Assembly: GCA_000934455.1 (NCBI GenBank)
Contig: KN886829.1
Span: forward strand, 1-38,825
Origin: Apostichopus parvimensis
Taxonomy: Eukaryota > Echinodermata > Holothuroidea > Aspidochirotida > Stichopodidae
DNA: 38,825 nt
Reading direction: 5' to 3'
This document shows, piece after piece, positions 15,201 to 27,700 of the stretch. Every line of letters begins with the position of its first letter. Within the stretch, counting starts at the first letter, position 1. A model generated the notes under the pieces. It searched no databases. It saw only the letters and a list, made by a program, of their open reading frames with translations, and was not told where the DNA came from. The position numbers were made by a program, and so were the translations under genes.

Positions 15201-18200
15201 CAGCTATGACCAAAAAATCTTTATATAAAGCATTTCGGGTAATAGAATTTTTTGTTTTTTTTGTGTTATCTTAGCAGTAGGTAGGTAGGCTTATAGTAAT
15301 ATCTGCTTTATAGGACGGAGTTATTTTCAATGACGAGTTCAATTCCAAATCAAATGTCATTGTTAACGTTTAAAACTAATAAGAGTAACAAAAGCTAAAT
15401 TTACAACAACGAACGTAAAACATTTAACAAGAGCCTAAGAATATTAAGAAGAAATGCCGCGATAACAAGAACAATGTGTTATGTACAGAGAATCATAAGA
15501 CGACGTTCATGAATGCTGTCATTAATTATTCATTAAGGTTTAGTTTGAATTACATTAGGGAAAGAATTTTTGAAAGAATATAATTATGTGCTTAATAATA
15601 GTTATATGACTATGATATTAAACCAATTGTAATTCAATGTATTCTGAGCTTTAAAGCATTCGTCACTCGTCACTTCGGCATTGTAGACTGATTCGTCCAA
15701 CTGTTACAAGAAAATCTTTATATAAGGCTTTTCGGGTAATGGAATTATTGGAATTAATTTGTTATTGTCTTATGAGTAGGTAGGGAGGCTTTGCGTAATA
15801 TCTGCTTTACAGGACGGAATAATTTCAATGAAGAATTCAGTTCCAAATCAAATGTCATTATATAAGTTTACAACTAATAAGAGTAACCTAAACAAAATTT
15901 ACATAAACAAAACAAGAAACGTTTACAAATTAACACAAGCATAAGAATATTAAAAATATATGCCAACCAAACAAGAACAATATATTATGTACAGAGAATC
16001 ATAAGACGAAGAAGTTCATGAATGTCGTCATTAATTGTTTGGTTACGTTTTAGTATGAATTACGTTAGTGGAAGAGTTTTTGAATGAATGTAATGTTCTT
16101 AAAAATAGTTATATGACTATGATATGAAACCAATTGTGAGTCAATAACATTCTAAGCTTTTCAACATTTTTCACTCGTTAAAAAATGCAAACAAACACTT
16201 CCTTTTCAGTTTAAATGGACTTTAAGTTTACATATTAAGTTATTTACCGGAAGATATCCTCCATCAGGTAACTGGCATCCGCACTGTTCAGGTTTAAGGC
16301 ATTGTCCGTTACCCAGAACTGTCCCTTCGGGACACTCACAAAGGTTCACGCAATCGAGATCACAATCTGACGTCTCACCAAAACAGGTTTTTGGACAAGC
16401 ACTACCACAAGGATTGTAGACAGTGTCCGCTGAACATGTGTTGGCTGTTGATATTTAATCAGGTTGAAGTTTCGTTATAACTCAGTTGTAATCATTTACA
16501 AGTACAAACAATTGATAAACATTAAATATTAATTAACACTGTTTCATTTTTTTATATTTCGGCTCTACACAATCATTTTGTTTTCTATCATTTTCAGTAT
16601 TTTTTATATTGTACTGCTGGAAGAATGTGCTCAGTTGTAATGTAGACTAACGTTAAGGGATATGTGGTGCACTTTCTTTATACTTAGGTTAAAGTTTGTT
16701 TTTATTTCCGATATCTTGTAAAGTACACCTCAATATATCATGGTACACACACATACTGAAATTGACTGCATCAATGATAGTTATTGGTAATGATTCATAT
16801 CATATTCAACAAAATTGGAGCAGTTCCTTTGAAAGTGAATTACTAATAAAACCTTACACATTTTAGATAACGTATAAAATAAAGAAACATTACGGAGTAA
16901 AATCTAACTACAGTTCGCATATGTGACCATGTGAAGATGTTTTATACTTACAACACTCTGGGATCTCGTCCCGCCAGTTTCCGATATCGATTCCGTTTTT
17001 CTGACACATCTTGGCAGTATTCTCGAAATGATCACAAGCGAGAGATTGGTCAGGTAATGTAGCACAGAGGTCATACTCGCAAACTGCAACTAAACCGTCT
17101 AGGTCTACAGTTCCGTCACAGACATCAAATATACCTGAACAGGAATTCAAATTTCCATATTTTAGGTCTTTCTTAAGAAAAACATTACTTTACAAGTATC
17201 ATGTTTATAATGATATTTGTATTATAATATTAATTATTTAATAAAACCTGAACAATACGTTAGTTCTTTTTCATGACTAAGTTTATCCCAGGAAATTTCT
17301 TCCATTTAGCAAGACTAAACGTTTAATTCACATATAATACTTGTACGGTATTTCTAATGATCACGTGATGCTACTGCTACATGCATTGTTATGCCATATA
17401 GTGACTTTCATCAATATAAACTGTATAGTTAGATACTTAGATGTTACTAAAACAGCAACAAATTTAATATTTAGTTGTACCATAATGCTGTTCCTTACAT
17501 CTCATTAATTACAGTATTTGACACATTTGGCTATATTTTTGCTATTGGACTAGATTTTTGCCTACCTCTATAACAATAATTGCATAAGTTGTTACCTGTA
17601 TTGATGTTACTGCATATCTGTTCTGCCTGGGGTTTATTATCTGGGTTTTCTAGACATCCATCAAACGGTGTGGGTGGGTCACAGTCCTCTGAGGTAGCCC
17701 AGTTATGAACACATTTGAAAATATCTTTTTGAGTCTTTGAAATAGAGAAGAACAAGAACATACAGGGTTTAAACCTTCAGACTGATCCGAATTACTTAAT
17801 GGTTAATGCTCGCTTACTTCTTCTACACAACTATTCATAGCAGGTATTGACCTACTGATCGCGTTTGCAAGTTATACATATTCACCTTCTTGAAACACGA
17901 CATAACATATGTTCACATTAGTATAAATGAAATTAAATTGAGAGACAAATCCCCATATATTTGAATCTACAAGTCCTTCCAAAAAGCTTTAATTATGAAT
18001 CAAGTTTCCTCTAAGAGCATCAGACTAGTAAGGAATGTCAAAGTGAGAAATTAAGGTTAGTTAAAAAGTTGATATCTATGAAGTCGAAAGGTTTGCAACA
18101 AATACTTACATCTCCTGCACAATCATTGTCGGCATTCCCGTCGCAATTTCCGCATGCTCCATCTATTTGGTTGCTATATTTTGCATGTAGAGATACAACA

Positions 18201-18698
18201 GCTGTGTAGCCTTTGAACTCAACAGTAAGTCCAATGTCAACTGTTAGAACCTATAAGAGAAAGCAATAAGAGCAACGAGGATTACTAAAAGGACCTCTTC
18301 AAATTAATATATTAATATACAAAGCAAGTCACAAAGAGTTAAAAGTTCTTCTAACGTAAACATAATCAGCTTTTTGTTTGTATTTTTAAGCATGCGATCA
18401 TGCTATTGCTAAGTACAACAAAGGGCAATAAATTATTAATGCAGCTATTTATGAACCCTGTGATGTCAAACTACCTGCGCTGGGTTGCTTGGCAAAACAC
18501 TTTGTACTGCGGTGGTGTGCAATGAGCCTATTACACACAAGTAATGACATAACCAATCGATGTCTTCTGCTCTACTCAAGTGCTTTTAACGTGATCCACC
18601 CACAGAACACATACGTCACGGCCAACAAGGCTTTAAAATCCAAACCCTACCTGGACAGAAAATAAACTATCAGCAAAACTTGACACACAATATCTATA

Positions 18699-18729
<31 letters not shown>

Positions 18730-21700
18730 GAATATACCGTGGCTCACAAAAATATAAAAAACTTACAAATGCTCCATCTGCTCTGAGGATGACATTGACG
18801 CCATTGGCACTGTATGGGGTTGCAGTCTGGGTAGTGCCCAGGTAGAGCAAACCATTCTTCAGCTTGTACGTTATCTTGTTATATCTCAATCGAATGTACC
18901 TTACGTAGCTTGCTTTATCGGTCGGTTTCAACTTATGATAACGAGCCATCAGCTTAAACGCTGTTAGTCCAGATTCAGCTGCCTGGTCTCCTGTATGTTC
19001 TGCTAAAACATATTCGCAGTCACCCTGGAATGTAATCTCTCGACCATCGAAAGTAACGTGGTGCGGATCACCCCAGATATTGCAATGGTAGTGTTTCTCT
19101 GTGTAAAACCCCAAAATTATTGTAAAAAGCGAAAGAGAGATAACAATGACTTCAATAAGAACTCTCTTAGTAGGAGAGATTCCACATAAATCATAAAACA
19201 TTGAAACAAAACCGCCTTTAGGACTAATCACTGTGGTAAACTTTAAAATAAAGCGGTAAGGAGACTAAAACTGCTTATATTTAATTCATGCAACGACACA
19301 AGACATCTACAAATATGACGGTTGGATATGACTCACACTTTCAAGATGTCTAAGATATCCACAAACCTGACAATTAGCTCTTCTGTTATAAATATTAGTA
19401 GGCATATATAAGGAAACCTTTTGAGTTTAATATACAGCTGCATGAGATGAAAATAGTTAATAAAAAGTTATCTTTATTCAATTTATAAACATATTTAAGT
19501 ACAGAGTGTTGTAGGAATCATTGAACTACGAACATTCCATTGCCAATATTATAAGTTGACTAATCGAAGATGATCAATTCATATAATAGCACAATTCTTA
19601 CCATTTTCACAATCTTTTCCTTCATAGTAATCAGCGCATTGACATGTATACTGGTTCACGCCATCAACACATGTCCCCCCATTTTGGCAAGGTTTGTCGG
19701 CACATTCATCAATATCTTTAAAATGAAAGTACCAATATCATTGTTGTTAACAATATGTTTCATGCATGCACAATAGTTTACAGACAGTATGCTACTATGA
19801 TATTCTTGTATGATGGTAACCTTGTAAGATGGCGGTAAACAACATTTCTTTTAAACAGGTAAGACAAATATTTTCATGACATTAGGATAAAGCTTCTCGC
19901 AAAATTAGCTTTATATCTTGGCTTTGCCTCCTGTCTTAAGAAATACATATTCAATGATTTAGAGCAATGCAAATTGCTTTTACTCAATGGAAAGTCTTCT
20001 AGAATTAAGTATAGTTTGAAGTGATTAGTCTGGCTTGCGTAATGGTAGAATTTAATTAAACTGTTCCCTTTACAGATGACACGTACAGCAGATGTAAACA
20101 TTTCACGTGCAAACTGTATATATCTGATATAAAACAAGTTGGATGTATACTGTGCTTGTGAGTGATGATTTGTTAAATGCTTATTAGTAAACAAACACCG
20201 CATGATTTTAATATTTAAAGGTCGCATTTAAGTTATCTTAAATTTAACGTCGAGAACTTTACATTACTTTTATGAAAATAGTTTTAATCAGCTGCAGAAT
20301 GCGATATTGCTAAAGCTTAAACCAAACATGACTTCTCCTACATAAAATGTGTGAGGTGAACTTACCTATCTCACAATTGTTTCCTTCGTAGCCATCGGGA
20401 CATTGACACTGGTAGTCGGTGCCGTCACTCGTACAGACACCACCGTGCTCACATGGATTGGGTTCACATGGGTCTTTCACTAGAGAATGTAACAACACAC
20501 AGAAACATTTAACCTTGTTATAGCCCTAAAAGTTTGAATGGTTTTAAAGCATACAATACATACATATTACATTATATTCTTAAATTGATATAATTAAGGG
20601 AAATCGAGTTTCTTGTTTTACCCGTCAGCTTTCAATATTCACTATGATTACCACTTCCGATTATGTTGGGTAATAAACATAGTGGGCTAGGTAAATGTTC
20701 AGAACAGTTTCCATACGCCTAAGTGATGATTACCTTACGTGGATTTCTAACGTGTGACGTCACAGTGGTTAATATAATTCTAGACACACTTTCGAAACAT
20801 TTCATCTATTAACGTCACTCCTGAAGCAAACTCTTAACGAACATAGGAGATGTTTTCAGAACGATCTCAAACCATACGGCATTTCATAAGTAATAGCGTC
20901 TCGTTGATTTCATTTTCACATAAAAGCAGCCGATTGTGTTGAACAAATCCTACACATTGGTATCAATTGTACCACTGACAGAACGTGAAACTTACAACGA
21001 TTAAACTGTCGGAATGGAAGAACACTTTTGAATGAAAGCAATGTTTGCTAACCATTTATGATTCCCAATGTATTCATAAATAATATCAGCCTAAGAACTA
21101 AATCGCAATCATTGTGTAGAAGTATGATTTTTATTACGTCTACGATGTTTCTATGGCTGAGTAGTTTTCAATATTTACCCTCAGGAGTGCAAGTTATACC
21201 GTCCCCTTCAAAACCTGGGTTACAGTAACATCCACGCACTCCATCTTGCTCGGTACACTGCGCATTCTCATCACACTTGATGTCCAGACAAGTGTAGGTA
21301 TTTCCATCACAACTGCAACTTCTACAGCTTTCATCAATAAATACGTCTCCAGGCTTAACAGACAAAATAAGAGACAATAATATACCACAACCATCCTGGC
21401 TGCACTGTACAGTATATCTAATATTAATAGTAAGAAAACCATTAGATATAGTAAACTAATTAGATATATAAAATCCCCAATGCATAATCATCTTCCGACA
21501 AATAATAACTACATCAAGGTACAATGAGTAATGACTAACAGCTGTGCTGGTCTCATGTATAATGTTTACTATATCTGAAATGAGACCCGTTCAAATGCAT
21601 ATTACAGTCATCATCTGATTGATTACATATCCACTGAAACTGATTATATTCAATGATCCTGTAAACAGACTGGTTATAACGCTAACATCAACTTGTTAAA

Positions 21701-24700
21701 CGGAAATGTCAAAAGTCAACCTGAAGGGAATGTTTTCCGAAGTCATATCTTTTATGAATATATCTTTTAGTTACATAGTTTACCACAGGAGTACATGGAA
21801 TAGATTATCTTACTTACTCCTAAGTAGCCACCATCAGTTGTTTGACAACCACATTGTGTTCGATCTAAGCATTTGCCATTAGCTAAAACCTCTCCTGCGG
21901 GACATTCACACTGGTCAACACAGTCAAATCCGCAATTGGCTGTTTCGCCAAAGCATGTTTCTGGGCAAGGATTTCCACAAGAGTTGTAGATTGTACCTGC
22001 TGGACATTTGTTAGCTGCAAATAAATAGGATCATACATCAGAGCCGTACAACATTTTTTCTAGTTTTAATATTGACCGTTGCTTATGTTTTAGGTTTACC
22101 GGTCAGAGCAGATCAAAGTACTAAGCAATTTCGTATTGTATCATTGCAATCTTTTTCATCTGTTATATTATAACCACTTAAATTTGCATATCATATGTAC
22201 AATTTGGATTGAGCTCTATATATCTAAAGGTTCAAGTTTTGCTGAAAATGATATATTTTTTAATTACCACAAACTTTAGCCAGATCTCTCCAGTCGCCTA
22301 CATTTACTCCTGCTTCATTACACACTCTAGCAGCATTATCAAGGTGGTCACATAGGAGGGCTTTACTTGGAAGTGTGACGCAAAGATCATATCCACACGC
22401 TGACACCAACTCGCTCATGTCCACAACATCATGACAGACCTTAAATGGACCTAAACAAGAAATGAAAAGACTTAGCACATTGATAATGTCCAAGTAATAA
22501 AGAATAATAATAATGTTAATGACGTAATCCGATGATCATCAAAACATGCAGAGCCGACCAATGTTAATATAGAGGAGAAACGCACTTGCCTATATGTAAG
22601 AGAAACAACTGTCCGCCGTTAACATATATAGCATATCAACAGTGATGTTCTTTCAATCTCCATCAGTAGTTACATCTAACATGAACAACATCGGGTGGTT
22701 ATGCAATGAAGACATTCCAGCGGGCGTGCATGAATTAAGTTAACCGAAAATCATTCACGAATTTTACATCACTTTCTTTCTGCATCAAACCAGGGAGTTT
22801 TTCCATAACAACTCCCTGATCAAAAGCAATTAAGATTCATTCAGCAAAGGTGGGCACTAGACTTCACTGTTTACTCAAAATTTCACTGTAATCATGTGAC
22901 GTAACAAGCAGATAAAACTCTGGTTGTAAGCTGTCGCCGTAGAGAACCGTAAGCCAATATTACATTACCTGAATCGTCCGTTAGTATACCACAATACTCC
23001 GTGGCTTGATCTACGTTGTCGGGGTTTTCAAGACAACCGTCATACGGGACAAGAGGATCACATTCACCTGTAGCCCATGCGGATGTGCATTGAGCAATAG
23101 CTTCATCTCCCTAGAATAAAGAAGGTCAGTTCTCTGAAACGCATCAATACCAATGATGAGTGGCTGCTTACATTTCGATCCCCTTCCCGGCCCCTTTTCA
23201 ATTCTCAAAGGACTTACACTATCTTTACTGTATGTATTTGGATCGTTTTTGGTCATGTTTCTCAAAGTTGCTACAAAAAAATCTCGCAAACAAGCATACA
23301 GTAGTAACTATACGCATTCATTATCGATTTTTACATGCAGGTCATACACTTACTGTAGGTGCATTTCCTTCAACAGTGTGCTGTGCCAATATATAGTTAG
23401 TATACATTGGTCCAGACATGAGCTAGATGTGTTCAATTGGCCAAAAAATGAAAAAGCTTTTCAGCACCTTTTGCCGGTCTATATTAGACCTTACTCCTAT
23501 TATGCTCATAGCAGTGTAATATTCTGTAAAATCATTTTGTCAGTACAGAAAGTAAGCATGATTGTTAAGGAAGAACCAAGGAAATCATTATTCATTGACA
23601 AGAAATGAACCATATTTTAGACATATAGCCTCGCAAACGTTAGCACAATTAGAGTATGGTATACTGAAATGGCTATCNNNNNNNNNNNNNNNNNNNNNNN
23701 NNNNNNNNNNNNNNNNNNNNNNNNNNNNNNNNNNNNNNNNNNNNNNNNNNNNNNNNNNNNNNNNNNNNNNNNNNNNNNNNNNNNNNNNNNNNNNNNNNNN
23801 NNNNNNNNNNNNNNNNNNNNNNNNNNNNNNNNNNNNNNNNNNNNNNNNNNNNNNNNNNNNNNNNNNNNNNNNNNNNNNNNNNNNNNNNNNNNNNNNNNNN
23901 NNNNNNNNNNNNNNNNNNNNNNNNNNNNNNNNNNNNNNNNNNNNNNNNNNNNNNNNNNNNNNNNNNNNNNNNNNNNNNNNNNNNNNNNNNNNNNNNNNNN
24001 NNNNNNNNNNNNNNNNNNNNNNNNNNNNNNNNNNNNNNNNNNNNNNNNNNNNNNNNNNNNNNNNNNNNNNNNNNNNNNNNNNNNNNNNNNNNNNNNNNNN
24101 NNNNNNNNNNNNNNNNNNNNNNNNNNNNNNNNTTGAAGAAATCGGAAAATTTAAATCTTACATTTCCTTCGCAGTCGTTGCTTGCATCTCCATCACAGTC
24201 ACCACATAGACCTGTCACTTGGCCGCTATACGCCTTATCCAATGACACAGAAGCTGTATATCCTTTGAATTCCACGGAGAGTCCAATGTCAGTTGTTAGT
24301 ATCTATGAACCGTATCACACCAATGCATATTATTGTTTGATAATGCCGGTGTTCTCAGCCGAATATGGGTAGCGTAACAGAAATATACATTTAACTACTA
24401 AGGTATTAACATAACCAAACATGTTCAGTATTCCACAGTTCCAAATGAATATCTTTTTCCCAGCTGTAATATAGACATATGGTACTAATATTCGATCACA
24501 TAAACCATTGGTCAGCACCGTTGGGAATTGGGTAGCCTGTGATGTTATCAGGACGATATTAGGTATACTCCGCCAGGAACTGTTTTACATTGGAGTACTG
24601 TGATGGGATAAATGTCCCTCAAACCCAGACTGTTTTGGCATTTTCAATAATATTCCGCTGTCGTTATCGACAAATGGCATATAATGGAGGGCTTGAAAGA

Positions 24701-27700
24701 TTAGCCACTCTGTCGACAACCCAATTTAAAGTACATCTAAATCTAGCAATACATGCAGATGTTCAAATGTTTTTCCTTTAAAACTAACAAGTCGAATGGT
24801 CTTCCCGGTTATGACCTCTTGGTGACAACACCGTGACCAGTGACCATTCAGTCTTGAATTGAATTTATCACTGTTAGGCAGTTTGGTTGTCAATAATGTT
24901 AGTATTGTTATATTTGCAGGTGGTAATAATGTTATCATGAAGCGGTCCGTGTCAGTATGACATAAAACTTGGTTTCCCTTTAAAGATAGACCCTACATAA
25001 AATTTTACATATATTACATATTATAATTTCATCAATAATGACAGCATGGTGATGGATTGGATGGTGTGGGGAGTAATAGCGGCATGGTGATGGATTGAAT
25101 GGGGTGGGGTGAAATAGCAGCATGGTAATTGATTGGATGGGGTGTGGTAGAAATAGCAGCATGGTGATATATTGAATAGGGTGGGGGATAAATATCAGCA
25201 CGGTGATGGATTAAATAGGTGGGGGGATGTTAGCAGCACGGGGTGGGAGAGAAATAGCAGCCTGGTGATCGATTGATTTGGGTGGGGTGAAATAGCAGCA
25301 TGGTGACGGACTTGATAGGATGCGGTTGAAGTATCAGCATGGTAATTGACTGGATGGCGTGTGGTGTAATAGCGGCATGATGATGGATTGGATGGGATGA
25401 GGTAAAATAGCAGCATGGTGGTAGATTATATTGAGGTGAAATAGCAGCATGGTGATAGATTGGATCGGGTGGTGTAATAGCAGCAAGATGATGGATTGAA
25501 TTGGGTGCGGTGTAATATCAGCATGGTGTTGGATTGGATGGGGTGGGGTTGAAATAGCAGCATGGTGATATATTGGATGGAGTGGGGTGATATAGCAGAA
25601 TGGTGATATATTGGATGGGGTGTGGTATAATAGTAGCATGGTGATAGATTGGATCTGGTGGGTTGAGTTAGCATGATGATGGATTGGATGGAATGTGGTG
25701 CAATAGCAGCATGGTGATGGACTGGATTGGGTGGGGTGTATTAGCAGCATGTTGATGGACTGGGTGGGGTTGGGGTGAAATGTCAGCACGGTGATAGATT
25801 GGATAGGGGTGGGGTGTAATATCAGTTTGGTGATGGACTGGTTGTGGTGAGGGGAAAATAGAAGTCTTGGATATACATCACAGAAATTAGGGAAATATGT
25901 AAAGGCATGTTATCTTCACACGGATATTCTTAATAGTTGTATTAATGATATTGAATGTGTCATTAACTTGTAAATAGGTAAGATTCCGTATCTTACCATC
26001 GCATTATCAGGTCTGAGAACGATTGACATATGGTCTGTGTAATATGGAGTCTCCACAACGTCACTGCCAACGAACAACTGCTTGTTCACGAGCTTGTAGT
26101 TGACATCGTCAATCCGCAGTCGAATCCAACGAATGTAGGTCACGTGATCAGTTGATTTACGTTTGTAGTGACGGGCCATCAGTTTGAAGGGGTATAATCC
26201 GGATGCTTCCGATTGGCTTACAGTATGTTCTGCCAAAACGTATTCGCACCCCGACTGGAATGTCATCTCTCGCATGTCAAATGTTAAATGATGCGGATCT
26301 CCCCACACTTTACATTGGCAAAACTCTCCTTTGGAAAGATACAAATCGTGTGTCAATCTCACCAATAAATACACTCAAAGTTGAAAAGGATATTCCAGAG
26401 GGGAAAACGTTGTTTTTGGAGGAACACAATCTATAGAACGTGTTCCTCTTCAATCATTCAAAAATGCATCCTTTTGAAATTTGAATCCAATACTTGCAAA
26501 GTGTTCTCAAGATATTGTGAACTGAAATTATCACTGTTTGTACCATAAGTGAACTTGATGCTGGTGTTATGTCAACAATGCACACTAACAGCAAAAAAAT
26601 AATAATATTTTACTTATCCTTTTACTGGTTTGAGCTGGATCGGTTAGAGGATGTGAAGTGACAACAGGCATTAGCTAAAACTGGTCGTGTATTCATACTT
26701 ATATGTATTCCACTTTTAAGTACAACATTATTTTTAATTTTTGAAAAAAAAGACATAAATTATTTTTGTTTCTGTGCTTTTATGGCATCACACCTTTGTG
26801 TTACGTGTTTATTCTGCTGCAAAACGTATCAACTTGAATTGTTGTTATCTCGAAAGCTGTGCGCAGGAATTGAATCTGGGAGAGTCCATGCTGCAGAGGC
26901 TATAAGCTTCATTGACCGCCCGTAGTTAAGAAATATTTCAAAAACCATGTGTGTAGCGTAATCTTAAAAACTTGAAAATCTTGAAAACAGTCCAGGGAAC
27001 AGGGGTTTTGTTTTCTCTCGCTACAATGTAACTTTATATAAGGTTTGACATGGCAGTACAATCAATAACTCCATTTATTTGGTAAGGCATTACCGAGTTG
27101 CTCATAAATTCTCGTAGATGAAGGATGATAGTCAATGTCTATGCATCTATATATACATCTATGCATCTGTCATCTATATATAGTTCTATGCATCGGTCTA
27201 TGCATCGTTAGCTTTGTTAATAGATTTACCTTTCTGCAGGTTTAGGGATGAAGGTGCCTCCGTATACAGTTAAATATAAACATAGGTGATGGATTATTCA
27301 ATTGTTATTTAATTGGGTATTTAAAAGTCGTCGATTTCTTACAACGGTTATAAAGTTGTTGTGTCACTCCGATAAATGCTTACTCCCTGTAGTGCAAAGT
27401 AATACGTTCTTTCTTTCTCCACTCGTTTTGTATCATTGTCTTACTACAGTGTTAAAATATGTATTTGTAAGGTAGAACACCGGCAATCAGTATGCCTGCG
27501 CTAAGACGTAATTTTACAGCGTTCTTTGAAACATTGCGACGCGTATTGACGGTTGGGTACATTGAAGCCGTGAATTCATGTTGGTATTCCTTTTAAATAA
27601 CAACTCTTCTAATGGAAACTTTCTTCTTTTAGCAAGAGATTTTTTCATACTCTTTTATTTAAATTTCATTAATATTTACTATCACCATTACCTTCAACGG

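Larger units (their letters stand above)
216..23000 (-). other. Remaining introns of 300-650 bases
   Basis: Introns at 216-626, 3989-4291, 4481-4941, 6946-7541, 7722-8150, 8296-8646, 8806-9399, 9723-10273, 11981-12338, 12484-12882, 16445-16951, 17135-17595, 17735-18109, 19099-19601, 19716-20365, 21354-21817 and 22451-22968 are AT-rich and I see no gene, RNA or defined repeat in them. Intron 10 (18251-18766) has a GTGTTTTGCCAAG-like string that might be SINE-derived, but too little to call. Confidence 0.6.

Noticed and set aside
18440..18660. Possible SINE with GTGTTTTGCCAAG-like string in intron 10
   Set aside because: No A and B box promoter, no tail and no second copy in the window; too little evidence.
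23562..24275. Long open frames across the N run
   Set aside because: They exist only because N codons are not stops.
25195..25789. Long minus-strand frames rich in PHPIQSI repeats
   Set aside because: They are translations of the G-rich minisatellite; no splice sites join them to the gene and stops interrupt other units.
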